64,000 bases of DNA from Brettanomyces bruxellensis (GCF_011074885.1 NC_054690.1:3539001-3603000); one strand, 5' to 3'; shown: positions 21,800 through 32,777, counted from the first letter of the stretch. The notes: generated from the letters alone by a model not told the origin. Made by a program: numbers and translations.

Positions 21800-22117
21800 T
21801 TAATTGAAATAATTGTATTTTTTGCTCATTTCGTCAAACCGTTGCCAAGCAGAATCCTTTGCCTCTCGATCTTTTTTTATTCGCTCAGAAATATCGCCAG
21901 CCGCATCACGTAATACTTTTCCTCTACCATTTTCAGGGTTGAAAAGATCTTCAAATTGTCTTAGTGTATCTGATTTAAATAAGCATTCAAGCTCCATTCT
22001 TAATCTTTTTGTCAGCTGAATTTTTTCCTGGAATCCCGTCTTTTGAATCCACCCCTCTTGAACAGGAAGTCTTCTTTTTCTGAAAGTAACTATGGTGGTT
22101 TCATTCTTTGTTAGCAT
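21800..22117 (-). CDS. Small charged helical protein of unknown function
   Basis: 105 residues with an ATG start. Highly charged, about a third Lys, Arg, Asp or Glu, with a predicted-looking run of helix from residue 30 on and a C-terminal amphipathic segment (RIKKDREAKDSAWQRFDEM) followed by an aromatic end (KYNYFN). There are no Cys-rich motifs and no membrane segment. I do not recognise it. It could be a divergent small subunit of a nuclear or mitochondrial complex. It lies in tandem with YAE1 on the minus strand and divergent from the BTB gene, and no larger gene overlaps it, which favours it being real. Confidence 0.6.
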   Translation of the reverse strand: MLTKNETTIVTFRKRRLPVQEGWIQKTGFQEKIQLTKRLRMELECLFKSDTLRQFEDLFNPENGRGKVLRDAAGDISERIKKDREAKDSAWQRFDEMSKKYNYFN

Positions 22118-22657
22118 CTCTACTACTCTTCACTTTTACAACATTCAAAAGATGCATGCTATTAATTTTATACCTAAGAGTATATTTACGCTATGTGAGG
22201 TTCTCTTGCATTTTATATGAGAACTGTCCTTTGGCGCTTAAATCGAGGATTAGCCTAGATCGGAAGCAGAAATTGCCAAATTTAACGAACGCAAGTTTTG
22301 CGCGAGTTCATTAGGTAACCGGAGAATTCTTGGTTCTAAATAATTTGCCTAAGCTATTGATGCGTAACTTAATTTTTTTTTTTTTTTGTACCTCCCTCCT
22401 AACCAATTTAAGTTAATTTGATCCTCTCCCTCTACCTCTTGGTACAATAAGTTCGAGTTTTATTACAATAAAACTGTATCTTGTATATCATAGCAAAAAT
22501 AATCTAACGACGGCTTTTTCTACTAGGGGTAAATATAAAATACAGAAGTGTATTTTGAAATTTATTACAGTGCAGAAGACAAGTGTGCTCTTTCAGTTTT
22601 TACGGCCCACCCAAAACAGCTAGCACCCCCAAATTCAATCGAATCCATAAAAGCGAA
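22118..22657. other. Divergent promoter region, 540 bp
   Basis: Lies between the minus-strand 105-residue gene and the plus-strand BTB gene. It contains a run of 13 T near 22374 and otherwise no recognisable feature. The BTB frame is open back to 22583 but has no ATG before 22658. Confidence 0.55.
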
Positions 22658-23707
22658 ATGTCTCAACAGGATGTTATTACACAGGTGCCAAATGGTGCTA
22701 CTGCAGGCCAACAAATGATGACTCAAGATGATATTGATGACTATAATACAGTCATACAGATGAATTTAAGAGGTGAGATGTTTACTATAACAAGAGATGA
22801 TTTGATGGCATTACCGGAGAGTGTCTTGCTTTGTCTTTTTCCAAACGGTGTCTTTGTTGACAAGGATGGAAACGTGATTACAAACTTAACAGAGGACGAT
22901 ATTGTTTATGTGAACTTTTCGCCTGTATGTTTTCAATATATTTGCAGGGTGTTTGATAGTGCGGTTCGAGACTTGCAAATTCTGGAGCAGCAGCAAACAA
23001 CACCTAAGAGGCAAACTTACGATATTAATGATCCAACTATCTTAAGCGATAAGCCATCGATAATCTGCTTGAGAGAGGATCTGGATTATTACTGTATACC
23101 GCCAATGCGTCAGGTCACAAGCCAACAGATGCGCCAAATAAAATTGATGGTTGGTCAGAAACTTGTGAAAAACACTAAGATCTTTGATGGCTTGGGATAT
23201 AAGCCAGGAAAGCAGCTCAAACCAGCCGAACAGCATTTAATGGATATGCTTTGCTCTTCGGGATTCTCGGTGAGCGATGATTGGGGACATCGATCTCTTG
23301 AGCCTGGAAAAACGGTTATCTTCTCTTTGACGCTGGTTCGTCTTAACAATAACCTTTCTACAGCACCTTCAAGTGGTCCTGATTCCCCTAATCTTAATCC
23401 CGTTTCTTCTGTAAGTTCTGTGGCAAGCACAGAGAAAAGAAGATCACGTTTCAGCACCCTAGCTCATGCTGTTTCTCGAGCAAGCTCTAGAACCAGAAGA
23501 GATAAATTCAATTCTAATGCTACAAAGCTACTTCTTTTCTGGAGGAAACCAGCCAGGAAGTGTTGGTGGGCCGATGTTCGGGAAGATGTTGACATTTCTG
23601 AATTGGGTTTAAAAGATGCGCAAGGAAAAGATTTGGGAATAACAAGCATCAAAGTCCATATTCGTCGGGTCTGGACTCTGGAGTTATCCATTATAGGCGT
23701 TCAATGA
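22658..23707 (+). CDS. BTB/POZ-domain protein of the Whi2/YDR132C/YLR108C group
   Basis: 349 residues from the first ATG (MSQQDV). A KCTD-like BTB domain spans about residues 30-120: MNLRGEMFTITRDDLMALPE, then SVLLCLFPNGVFVDKDGN and a TEDDIVYVNFSP segment, which is the pattern of fungal Whi2 and its YDR132C and YLR108C relatives. A Ser-rich linker follows, then a conserved-looking C terminus (RKPARKCWW and RRVWTLELSIIGVQ). Whi2 joins the phosphatase Psr1 in nutrient and stress signalling and restrains TORC1. Which paralogue this one matches I cannot tell. At 349 residues it is shorter than those relatives (about 485-495). Confidence 0.72.
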   Translation: MSQQDVITQVPNGATAGQQMMTQDDIDDYNTVIQMNLRGEMFTITRDDLMALPESVLLCLFPNGVFVDKDGNVITNLTEDDIVYVNFSPVCFQYICRVFDSAVRDLQILEQQQTTPKRQTYDINDPTILSDKPSIICLREDLDYYCIPPMRQVTSQQMRQIKLMVGQKLVKNTKIFDGLGYKPGKQLKPAEQHLMDMLCSSGFSVSDDWGHRSLEPGKTVIFSLTLVRLNNNLSTAPSSGPDSPNLNPVSSVSSVASTEKRRSRFSTLAHAVSRASSRTRRDKFNSNATKLLLFWRKPARKCWWADVREDVDISELGLKDAQGKDLGITSIKVHIRRVWTLELSIIGVQ

Positions 23708-24103
23708 TGTCAGATTTGGGATTCGGGAGTTCATCGATGTAAGAACATGTGTTATTCGCTGACAAAAGAAAAGAAAGATAAAAGGAGGAAATTGAAAATT
23801 GAAAAATTTAATGCAAGTTGTGGTTGCTTACAGATCTAGGATAGGAAGAAAGATCACTTTGCGACCAGGATGGTTGAGCCCCGTAATTTTCATTATGGTT
23901 CAGTTCTATTTTATTGAAATATCTACCTGTATATGTCAATGTATTTTATTACTTATCTGTCCTCCGAAAAATTCAATGCGTATATGTAAATTTGTTGTGC
24001 CCTGAAAAATGCCTTTGTATACGAAGGAATGATAATAAATATCATCATAAGATACGTACGGTCAGAAGGAAAGTGGTTTGGGTTTCTGTAATTTACTATG
24101 TTA

Positions 24104-24110
24104 CACGTGA
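24104..24110. promoter_or_regulatory. Cbf1-type CACGTGA site upstream of MCY1
   Basis: The E-box CACGTGA (reverse TCACGTG) is the binding core of Cbf1, which with Met4 controls sulfur genes in S. cerevisiae. It lies about 510 bp before MCY1, a cysteine-synthase-like gene. Site and gene fit, but a 7-bp match is weak. Confidence 0.35.
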
Positions 24111-24467
24111 CTTGGCATAATCCCTATCGGCAATTAGTCCGATGAAAAAAAAGCACGAGAACCTTTTTAAGTGGCACAAACAATATGTGTCTCGAGGTAG
24201 TGTTTCGGGTTCCGTACTAAGCATTGTACCCATGTATATTAAACTGTAAGTAAAGATGAGTACTACAATGTATGAAAAATGATGATTTGGTTTAAGTTGA
24301 GCTTCGATTCAAATCAACAATGTGGATCCAGGATGCTTCCTTTGAAAAGCCCACCCTGTTTCCTTCCAAGTAAGTGGCTTTACCGGCTAGTGCGAATTAA
24401 GACAGTTCAGGATTTTTTTTTGGTGTCGCACTTTTTTCGGTTGTTTGCACACTCCTAATTGGCTCTC

Positions 24468-24476
24468 TATATATAG
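24468..24476 (+). promoter_or_regulatory. Probable TATA box of MCY1
   Basis: TATATATAG, about 144 bp upstream of the MCY1 ATG, a usual spacing for a yeast TATA-containing promoter. Confidence 0.5.
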
Positions 24477-24619
24477 TTGGGATTCTGCCCCATATTGTGT
24501 CAGATGACTCCAATGTTTTACAGTGTTCCAGCTGCTTTACTTTCTTGTCAACATAGGATTCTGTTTGTTTTCAGTAAATAAAAATAGGCAGGCCTTTTTT
24601 TTTTGAAGCATCAATCATA

Positions 24620-25720
24620 ATGTTCAGAACTATACCCAAGAGACTATTTTCCACAATCCGTCCGCTTCAGTTGTCGTATCAGACCAGCTTCAAACCAATG
24701 TTGGCTGAGAAAGGATTTGCTGGAGCAGTCGGAAACACACCTTTGATCAAACTTAACAAGTTGAGTAAAGAGACTGGAAGAAATATTTTCGGTAAAGCCG
24801 AGTGGATGAATCCAGGTGGATCTGTCAAGGATAGAGCTGCTTTGTGGCTTATTGAAAGAGCAGAAGAGAGAGGATGGATCAAGCCTGGTGGAACAATTGT
24901 TGAAGGTACTGCCGGTAACACTGGTATTGGATTGGCTCATATCTGTCGTGCCAAGGGTTACAAATGTGTTATTTTCTTGAATAACATTCAGGCTCCTGCT
25001 AAGATCGAGACCCTTCAGCTTTTGGGTGCTGAGGTTCATGCTGTTCCTCCTGAACCATTCACTTCTCCAAAGAACTTTAACCACCTTGCTGCCAAGTATG
25101 CAAAGGAGCATGACAACTGTTACTACACTGATCAGTTTGAGAACTTCGATAACTACAAGGCACACATGGAGTCTACAGGTCCAGAGATTTACCAGCAGCT
25201 TAACGGAAAGGTTGGAGCCTTCACTTGCTCCTTGGGATCCGGTGGTACTTATGCCGGTGTCAGTGAGTACTTAAAGGGTATTGATCCATCAATTAAATCG
25301 TTCGTTGCTGAGCCATATGGTTCCAGTGTGTACGCCTTCATCAAGACTAAAGGTAAATCTACTGAGTGGACTGGTAGTTCGTTTACCGAGGGCATCGGTC
25401 AGCACAGAATTACCGGAAATGCCCGTCATGGTGCTCAGTTCGCTGATGACGCTTTCTTAATTCCAGATAACGAGGTCATCTCTATGTTGTACAGACTTAT
25501 CGATGATGAGGGTATTTTCGTCGGAAGTACTGCTGCATTGAATGTTGTTGCTGCTGTTAGAGCTGCTAAGCTGGTTCCTCCTGGCTCTAATGTCGCTACC
25601 ATTTTCACTGATTCTGCCCATAAATATGCTAGCAGATTCTTCAGTAAGAAGTGGTTGAAGGCTCAGAACCTTTATGAGGACATTCCACCTGAACTAAGAA
25701 AGTATGCTGCTTTGGATTAA
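24620..25720 (+). CDS. MCY1: Mcy1, mitochondrial cysteine synthase-like PLP enzyme
   Basis: 366 residues of the fold-type II pyridoxal-phosphate family. The N terminus (MFRTIPKRLFSTIRPLQLSY) is a typical presequence. Motifs: NPGGSVKDRAALW with PLP Lys70, GTAGNTGIGLAH near residue 96 (substrate loop), GSGGTYAGV (phosphate loop) and GSTAALNVVAA. It matches the fungal Mcy1/YGR012W type: O-acetylserine sulfhydrylase-like, but anchored at mitochondria in S. cerevisiae and without proven synthase activity there. In yeasts that make cysteine from O-acetylserine a similar protein could be the real enzyme. Codon use is that of a well-expressed gene. The CACGTGA site upstream hints at sulfur control. 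Confidence 0.88.
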   Translation: MFRTIPKRLFSTIRPLQLSYQTSFKPMLAEKGFAGAVGNTPLIKLNKLSKETGRNIFGKAEWMNPGGSVKDRAALWLIERAEERGWIKPGGTIVEGTAGNTGIGLAHICRAKGYKCVIFLNNIQAPAKIETLQLLGAEVHAVPPEPFTSPKNFNHLAAKYAKEHDNCYYTDQFENFDNYKAHMESTGPEIYQQLNGKVGAFTCSLGSGGTYAGVSEYLKGIDPSIKSFVAEPYGSSVYAFIKTKGKSTEWTGSSFTEGIGQHRITGNARHGAQFADDAFLIPDNEVISMLYRLIDDEGIFVGSTAALNVVAAVRAAKLVPPGSNVATIFTDSAHKYASRFFSKKWLKAQNLYEDIPPELRKYAALD

Positions 25721-25904
25721 GGAAGGCCAGGTAACTTGAGGCTTGTCGTTACTTAGACATTAATAACATATTTTTACACGAGCGGATGTTAACTTTGAAA
25801 CTGTATTTTAATAAATGCTAATTTGTTTCTTTTTAGCAACCTAAACAAAAAAAGAGAAAATGAAATGTTTCTTTCCTGGTAATATTCGGCGTACTTTCCT
25901 TGCC

Positions 25905-28679
25905 TCATTCTAGTTCGAATCCTTCACAGTTATTTATTGCAATCTCCATTTTGTTTCTAAACTCTACCTCGGATTCATAATCTGACAGGCACAATTCATT
26001 GAAGCAAGTGTGCGAAGTTGGTAATCTCGAACATCCCCTTTCAGCGCTTATCCTGGATATTTTAAAATGTAGTGATGGTAACCCTGTTGCTGGCAATCTA
26101 TATGTTCCCGTAACAAAAAATAGTATTTTCTTTTGAACTTCCGGGACACAACTATCAAAGTAATGCCAGAACCAGCTGATCACTTTGTCGTTGCTCTCAA
26201 AGCCTTTGTATCTGGTAATTGATCTCATCATCATCGTATCAATAGCACCTTCATTGGAATCCCCAATTAATATCTGCTCAATTTCTTTCGGAGTAAATAA
26301 TGATAGTGCATTTCCACCAACAACATTGTAGAAACCCCGTTGAAAGGAATCAAACCGACTTTTGCAAATATCACTCAAGAAAAAGTTCAAATACCTTTCC
26401 ACGTACTCATATTTATTCGTATCATTCACTAAGACGTTAGAACCATTGGATATAAGTTCACGAGTAATCAATTGACCTTCAACATCTTTAAATGAGACCT
26501 CAAAATATATTGAAAGCTCCTCCACATTTTCTAGTAAAAGTAATTTCTTCAACCCTTCTCCTGCATTCTGATCGAGTTGTGTGAAGTCATCCAAAGTTAC
26601 CTTATGTCCCAGAAGTTTTTTATAAAGAGCTCTCGGAAGCTTCAGATCCAGGATCGTTGAATTATAAATTGCCAATCCTAAAACTGCACCCACTAGATAA
26701 TATAGTTCTTCATTATTAACAGTTGATATTGAAAAGTAGCAAAGGTTAGAAGGATTATAATACGAAAAAAGCTTTTTAGATGGATCAAAAAGCTCTTTTG
26801 TGAGTAATAAAAACCATTCTTTTTTCAATCCGCCACCGTCAACACCCGGCTCGTTAACAAACTCGATTTTCAACGACTTTTTGAAATCATGTCGGTGCTC
26901 CTTAATAGATCTCAATGAATCTTCAGTAATAAATGATCTTCGAACACGAATCTTAAAGTAAATATCAAAAGGTAATTTTTTGTTGACAGATCTAATAAAT
27001 GCCTCCTCGGTCTTTCTTTCCATTTTTCTCTTTGCTTCGTGTTCCAAAATTGTGATCTTTGCTCCTAATGAAATTAGAAATGGATATCGACAAAATGTGA
27101 ACGACGGTTTTTTTAGAGTAGCGCCATCATCAGACACAATATTTAGATACGCACTATTTGACTCCGCCCTAAGATAGTCCATCATTAGTAAAGAAACATC
27201 ATTATTCTTTGCAACCTCTTTCTCATGCTTGTCATTGTTTTTACTGAATTGCCATGAATCAAAGTCCTGTTTCACGTTAATATAATCAACGAGATTGTTG
27301 TAAAAAATTGCCTCTGGAACCTTCCCATGCGTTTGGTTCGCGCAAAAAAATAATGATAGAACTGTTGCAGCAGTACGTAGATGCCATTCATCACAATACT
27401 GTTGAAGTTTAAGTTTTACAACATGATCATCGTCTAATTTTTCACTGTGATTATTTCCATCCCTTTCAGCAATTGCTTCATTTGATGTGGCCAAACGACG
27501 TCCCGATAATGAAATAAAAAGGGGAATACGAATGGAAAGTCCAAAATCCGAACTCTTCGAAGTTGGTCGCACAAAGTGAGCTCTTAGAGTCTTCTTGTAG
27601 TTAATATCATCAGTAGCATAAGGATTCTTGAAACTGGATGAAGATATTGAATTGCTGCTGTAGATTTCGTAATTTATGCATCTTGTCAACTGGAAAGTAA
27701 TATATAAATTAAGAATTTCGATTTTGCGAATGAAAAGGGAATCCGGTAAGTGAGACCACCAATGTGAAAAGTATCGAGTGCATTTATGATCAAAATGAGC
27801 GCTGATACCTATTATTCGTTTGAGAATATCATATGAAATTGACTTTATTAGAAGTTCCGGCTCTGTACATTTGTCCAAAGACGTTTGTGATTGAGAATTC
27901 TGATCATTTGTGCCTATCAATGAATCTGCCAAAGTTGGTAACTCCATCAAGATTAAAAGCCATCGGATAGTCTGAACATCATTTTCTTGAGGTGGATGTC
28001 TAAGAAGAATGGAAGCTGCTTTTAGAAGACTAATCATGGGTCTTGTAGTTGGCAGCGATTGTAACACGGAATAAAATGCATGGAGCTCATTGAAATTCAG
28101 ATTAGCCGAATAGTATGAGCAATTTCCTGATTGTGTCAATTTAAACGATTGGTTGAGACATTTATGTGAAGAAAATGATAGAAATAGAAAGTTCTCCAAC
28201 GAGCTTAATTTATTTTCTTCAGCGCCAAAAGTACCTTTCCCGTTTGATTGTAGATCCTCGTAGTCCTTGATGTACTTGTTTAGAGTGCTTAATGAGAGTT
28301 CTGGTAATGATACCGCACTATTTTTACATATATCAACGCATTCATTAATATTTTCTTCAATCATGTAACTTGTTTGGCACACCATACATCGAATCCTAGG
28401 AACGTCAGATGGATACCGTAAAACTGTGCCACAACATTTGCAAACACCTGTGTGGAAATCTGTATTATTCTGTCGTAGTCGTCTTCTTAACGATGATTTT
28501 TGACTCAACGATAAAGGATTCAAGTCTGAACTATTGGCTTCATGCCAAATAGGACCGTTCTTCTGTCGTAACGATGGTGACCTCTTTTGTGAGGATGATG
28601 ATTGCTTCTTCCTTACTATCCTTGAAAACCAACCGGAATGGTGTTGCTCGCCAGGAGTAGTATATCCCTTTTGGGCCAT
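25905..28679 (-). CDS. HUL4: Hul4, HECT-type E3 ubiquitin ligase
   Basis: 924 residues from the first ATG (MAQKGYTTPG; the longer frame begins at a TTG), against 892 in S. cerevisiae. Near the N terminus are two CxxC pairs (C80-C83 and C98-C101), suggesting a zinc-binding ribbon. The C-terminal 350 residues are a HECT domain: FVNEPGVDGGGLKKEWF, YLVGAVLGLAIYN, and the catalytic Cys892 in SHTCFNEL, with the last 33 residues after it as usual. Hul4 acts with Tom1 and in nuclear quality control. The frame is intact and every catalytic element is kept. MCY1 and HUL4 converge with a 184-bp gap. Confidence 0.9.
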   Translation of the reverse strand: MAQKGYTTPGEQHHSGWFSRIVRKKQSSSSQKRSPSLRQKNGPIWHEANSSDLNPLSLSQKSSLRRRLRQNNTDFHTGVCKCCGTVLRYPSDVPRIRCMVCQTSYMIEENINECVDICKNSAVSLPELSLSTLNKYIKDYEDLQSNGKGTFGAEENKLSSLENFLFLSFSSHKCLNQSFKLTQSGNCSYYSANLNFNELHAFYSVLQSLPTTRPMISLLKAASILLRHPPQENDVQTIRWLLILMELPTLADSLIGTNDQNSQSQTSLDKCTEPELLIKSISYDILKRIIGISAHFDHKCTRYFSHWWSHLPDSLFIRKIEILNLYITFQLTRCINYEIYSSNSISSSSFKNPYATDDINYKKTLRAHFVRPTSKSSDFGLSIRIPLFISLSGRRLATSNEAIAERDGNNHSEKLDDDHVVKLKLQQYCDEWHLRTAATVLSLFFCANQTHGKVPEAIFYNNLVDYINVKQDFDSWQFSKNNDKHEKEVAKNNDVSLLMMDYLRAESNSAYLNIVSDDGATLKKPSFTFCRYPFLISLGAKITILEHEAKRKMERKTEEAFIRSVNKKLPFDIYFKIRVRRSFITEDSLRSIKEHRHDFKKSLKIEFVNEPGVDGGGLKKEWFLLLTKELFDPSKKLFSYYNPSNLCYFSISTVNNEELYYLVGAVLGLAIYNSTILDLKLPRALYKKLLGHKVTLDDFTQLDQNAGEGLKKLLLLENVEELSIYFEVSFKDVEGQLITRELISNGSNVLVNDTNKYEYVERYLNFFLSDICKSRFDSFQRGFYNVVGGNALSLFTPKEIEQILIGDSNEGAIDTMMMRSITRYKGFESNDKVISWFWHYFDSCVPEVQKKILFFVTGTYRLPATGLPSLHFKISRISAERGCSRLPTSHTCFNELCLSDYESEVEFRNKMEIAINNCEGFELE

Positions 28680-28817
28680 CTTGACATCCAATTAATGTCT
28701 CAATTTGTCAGGGCTTTATTGACAATCTTCAAATGAAAAGTAGTATGAGATAGTTTTATCTTGAAGGAAGCGTTCCATTGCTTGAGATAAATAGATGGCT
28801 TGGCTTTAAAGAAACAA

Positions 28818-28842
28818 TAAAAATAAAAATAAAAATAAAAAT
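28818..28842. repeat. (TAAAAA)n microsatellite
   Basis: Four copies of the six-base unit TAAAAA plus one base, seen directly. Function unlikely; slippage-prone. Confidence 0.9.
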
Positions 28843-30067
28843 TAAATATCAGCACCAGCGTTAAAAATAGAATGTGTGTGTGCATCAAAGGAGTACAGTG
28901 AAAACTACAAGCGGGCAACGATGGTAACAACTGAGTACAAAAATAATCTCCTGTAATGAAAGGAAAAAACTGCCTATGCATAAACTGATGAATGAACTTG
29001 GAATCTTTTCCTTAGGATTTGACTTCCTTTAATGATGATCATAGCAATCAGTCCGAACCTAGAAGAATGCTTACCCATTCATTCCGCGAGATTAAGAAAG
29101 ACAAAAGGGGCGGGGTGGTGGACTATCATACGTCGATCGACTTCCAAATGAATACCAGGTTTAGCGAGCGGGACAAATTTCTGTATCTCAGAGCAAATGC
29201 CGAAACAAAAAAAAAGTGATCAAACGGTCCGATATGGCATTGAGCTAAATACTGCGGTGGAAGGAACGGAACAGTTGATGCAACGCGATAAAGGGAACAA
29301 TTTTTTTAAGGTGTCCCCGGCATTAAATTTGTGGATCAAATAATTGTTGAATCACGGTTGTATTGATCCTTTTCGTAATTCAAGTGCAAAAGAAGTTTTT
29401 TTTTTTTATTGTGATGGTGTTCTAGGATACAGGCAGGTCATTTCAAAACAATATACAGCAACCATCCCATTACCCTTTATAAAACTGAGCCGTCTACTAC
29501 ATTATGTACGTACCTTCATTAATCCCACAAATGGAACTGAAAGTTCCGCTTTCCAATAATGCCAATTTGCTTAAGTCACAGCTTGCGATCCAATTTACAT
29601 ATAGTGGAGCACGAAAAAGTGATTCCGTGCACCTTAATAATTTGTAGAGATCGTGCTTGACCCGAAGATCATTGCTCCTTTTAATTAATGTTGTCTTTCG
29701 TTGAATCCTACAAGTACTACGGTGCAACTTACGACTAGCTCTTAAGTTAGTGAAGAATGCATTCTTTTTCTTTTTGACAAGTGAGTATTCGTCACGGAGG
29801 ACATTAATGGTTGCAGCTGCTTCTCTGATCGGAAAAACCGTATAAGCTTAAATTATCGAAATGAGAATTGAGTGGTCATTGATTTATTCCAGATGCAATG
29901 CATCAAGAAATTCTATGGAATGGATTTTTTACACAGGACATATATTTGAGTATTTTCCTTAATATTTTTAATCACTTCCACGATTCAATGTTTGCTGCAT
30001 CCGTTATAGCTCTGTCCCATGTGTGGCATTGTTTGATGCATTTTTTTTTTCTTCTATGAAAAAAAAA

Positions 30068-30138
30068 AGCGCGTTCATGTGTTTTGATTCCCTATACTGG
30101 AATTTTGTAAATAGTTTGAAACAAAAAAAAAACGCGCT
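30068..30138. promoter_or_regulatory. Paired MCB-like AACGCGCT sites upstream of HCM1
   Basis: AACGCGCT occurs as its reverse complement at 30068-30075 and in forward orientation at 30131-30138, each flanked by a run of A. The core ACGCGC resembles an MBF or E2F-type site. HCM1 is G1/S-regulated in S. cerevisiae. Function is inferred from sequence alone. Confidence 0.4.
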
Positions 30139-30645
30139 TGCTTCCCACTTTTTTCCCTTCTTTGATTTCACACGTTTCCGTTTATACCAACCATCGCACT
30201 CTATAGTTGAAGCACTAATAAGGGCGCATCCTTATCTATCTAGGCTTTTCCCTTCTTTTTTTCCCCCACCCTCCCAGTATAATAAAATTGCTTTCTAACT
30301 TCAGCTTTACTCTTCTATCTCTTGACTAAACTTTCTTTCCGTTAGCGTTTCGGGTCTACTATAAGAGCTCATTTTCCGTCGCAAAATTTTCACATCGGTG
30401 CAAAATCAAATAGCTATATCCTTTAGCAGATTCCCAGTACACTGAAGTCCGGGATACCAAGTTCACCTTGTTGAACATTATAACTATAATCAACGACAAG
30501 CATTGCTTCTCGGGTTCAACGAGAGCCAACAGCATACGAAGAATTTATATAAGTTCAATTCATAGCAGAGGTGTGCTTGCTATCGAAGTCTGAAGTATCA
30601 ATTTTGCTATACTTTTGTGGATTTCAATCAAATTTTGTTCTGACA

Positions 30646-32445
30646 ATGTCGCAGAATTTTAAACTTATTCCTGGTCCAGAGATTCCAAGTCCGAATGCAA
30701 CTTTTGTCTTCAAGACGCCACCACGTTCAACCCCTAGCTCTGCTGAAAGGGGAGAGAAGAATATTACGGATCTCAACTCGGAAAACTTTTTGAACCAGGG
30801 TTTGCTCTCTCCAGAGCTTTCGTCCCCCCAGCTAGATGATATTCGTCATGTTACTTCAACACCTTTATCTCAATTTCTGCAAAGCGGTGTCAATTATCCT
30901 GCATCTTCACAAAGGCAAAGAATAACTAACGCTGAACGAGGTTCGCCAAAAGATCATAATAACCAAGTTATGCCCAAGCAAATAGTTAATAATTTAGACG
31001 CATTTCGGTCATCCGCTACAAATTTACAGACTGCGGGTTCAAACACGCGTGCTTCTAATTATCTCCAACAGAATACAACACAGAAATTTTTCTTGAATAA
31101 GCAGAAGAGTATACCATTTTCGACTAAATCCTTTAGCCATCCACATCAAACGCGCGAATTAAGGAAATGTGATAGATCAACAAGGAAATGTGATGGAAAG
31201 AAAAGGAGTGCTCCACAACATATGGAGAAATCAAGCAAAAGATCTAGAAGAGTGAAAGCGCCTGCAAACTTTAAGGTCCCCCGTCCTGAAGAACTCCCTC
31301 CTGTTATTTATGAGTTCGATGACAAGCCACCGTTCTCATATGCCACGTTAATTGGAATGGCTCTTCTTCGATCACCGACGAGAAAGCTCACTTTATCTCA
31401 AATATATCACTGGATATATTCCCATTTTCATTATTACCGCAAGGGTGAGGTGGGCTGGCAAAACTCTATTCGTCATAATTTGTCATTGAATGAATCGTTT
31501 GAGAAAGCTGAAAAATCCAAAGATGGAAAGGGGCATTATTGGAGAGTGGTGTCCGGATTTGAGTATCAGTTTTGTCATGTGCAGCAAACAAGAAAATTGA
31601 GTACTGCTGAGGCCAAGAGCAAACGCTGTAAAGCGAAAAAGGCCCCTCAAGAACTACAGTCAGTTTTGCCAACAATAGCGTCCTTACATATGACTAACGA
31701 TACTGGACCCGTGAGTGTATCTACAACCCCAACCCATGATCAAATATCAAAAACTCCCCGTACCATCTCCTCGCAAGCGCGTACCCCAAGAACTCTTGCT
31801 TTCCCTGCTGACAGCTTAGGCAGCGCATACAAGCAATCTATTACATCTCCCGATGGTTCATCCGCACAAGATTCCCCGCGAGCATTACCCTTTACGTCCT
31901 CTTTTAATTGTAAATCCACGTTTGAGGTGTCGCCGCTGCCAAATGCAGTTTATAGTGGACCTCTTTGGGAGCCACTGACGCCAAAGAAGAATAAACCGGA
32001 TGGAAAGGAAAATCAACAGGTTGATGAGTGTCTAGCCCCAAATTTCAAGACGCCGTTAAACAGTATGCAGACTCCTCTGATAAATATTGGCTCCTCATCT
32101 GTTATCCGCAAGCTTTGGACGTCTCCATCTTACCTAGATGATTTCTATACCTCTCCAATTGTTAACAATGAGACTTCGGATAATGTTTCCGTTTACAAAA
32201 CGATTTATGGATCTCCTCTTGTAATTAAGAGTGAGCGCACAAAAGTTAAGAATCAACGGTTGCAGACAGATGTTCCGGCAATACAAATTTCTGGTACTCC
32301 TAAGGATGTAACTCCAAATGTGGATATAAAGAGAAAGGAGCCTTCAATACGTTCTCCAACCTCAACCATCAATGGATATACTACGAACCAGATATTTGGG
32401 ATTGACATTGGTGTCATAAATCATGATGAAGATCGATTGAAGTAG
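30646..32445 (+). CDS. HCM1: Hcm1, forkhead transcription factor
   Basis: 599 residues from the first ATG (S. cerevisiae 564). A forkhead domain spans about 226-312: [46 protein letters not shown] and KGHYWRV. No FHA domain precedes it, which separates it from Fkh1, Fkh2 and Fhl1 and points to Hcm1. The flanks are Ser/Thr/Pro-rich with many T-P and S-P pairs (for example TPPRSTP, KTPRT, TPRTLA, LTPKK), fitting control by Cdk1. Hcm1 drives S-phase genes, including those for spindle and chromosome segregation. Confidence 0.9.
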   Translation: MSQNFKLIPGPEIPSPNATFVFKTPPRSTPSSAERGEKNITDLNSENFLNQGLLSPELSSPQLDDIRHVTSTPLSQFLQSGVNYPASSQRQRITNAERGSPKDHNNQVMPKQIVNNLDAFRSSATNLQTAGSNTRASNYLQQNTTQKFFLNKQKSIPFSTKSFSHPHQTRELRKCDRSTRKCDGKKRSAPQHMEKSSKRSRRVKAPANFKVPRPEELPPVIYEFDDKPPFSYATLIGMALLRSPTRKLTLSQIYHWIYSHFHYYRKGEVGWQNSIRHNLSLNESFEKAEKSKDGKGHYWRVVSGFEYQFCHVQQTRKLSTAEAKSKRCKAKKAPQELQSVLPTIASLHMTNDTGPVSVSTTPTHDQISKTPRTISSQARTPRTLAFPADSLGSAYKQSITSPDGSSAQDSPRALPFTSSFNCKSTFEVSPLPNAVYSGPLWEPLTPKKNKPDGKENQQVDECLAPNFKTPLNSMQTPLINIGSSSVIRKLWTSPSYLDDFYTSPIVNNETSDNVSVYKTIYGSPLVIKSERTKVKNQRLQTDVPAIQISGTPKDVTPNVDIKRKEPSIRSPTSTINGYTTNQIFGIDIGVINHDEDRLK

Positions 32446-32777
32446 TGTTTCGATAATTATTTCTATCTAGATCAGAATTCAGATAGTGCAGTGCATACCG
32501 TGGTTAGGTCCAACCTAACTGAATTAATATTAGTGCTTGGTGCGATCTTAATGTTGTGTTCCTTGGCAATTGTTCTTTATTTTTATTCTTCGAGCTCGTG
32601 AGTATCGCTTTCTTTTTTCTACATTGCTTTACGTAACAATTTGCTTTATCTTTTTGTTTGTGTTTCGTTTTGGTTTTCACCCGAACGCTTTCCATATAGG
32701 TGAAATACGCCCAACTTTATATACTTAACTATCCCCAATAACCTTTCCCGCACTGTATCAGTTATGCCAGAAAATAG
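32446..32777. other. Convergent intergenic region, HCM1 to ARP1
   Basis: 332 bp between the stop codons of two converging genes. It should hold only 3' ends. No recognisable gene or repeat. Confidence 0.6.

Larger units (their letters stand above)
23708..24619. other. Intergenic region upstream of MCY1
   Basis: 912 bp between two plus-strand genes. It holds a CACGTGA site (24104-24110) and a TATATATAG box (24468-24476). Two overlapping short frames at 23799-24120 look random. No RNA gene is seen. Confidence 0.6.
28680..30645. other. Divergent region between HUL4 and HCM1, 1.97 kb
   Basis: Long for this compact genome. No coding frame is supported. It holds a (TAAAAA)n microsatellite at 28818-28842, T and A runs, and two copies of AACGCGCT in opposite orientation at 30068-30075 and 30131-30138. 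The HCM1 frame is open back to 30571 but has no ATG before 30646. The 3' half is likely the HCM1 promoter and leader. Confidence 0.6.

Noticed and set aside
24644..25165. 173-codon antisense frame inside MCY1
   Set aside because: A mirror of codon-biased coding DNA on the other strand. No start context or family match.
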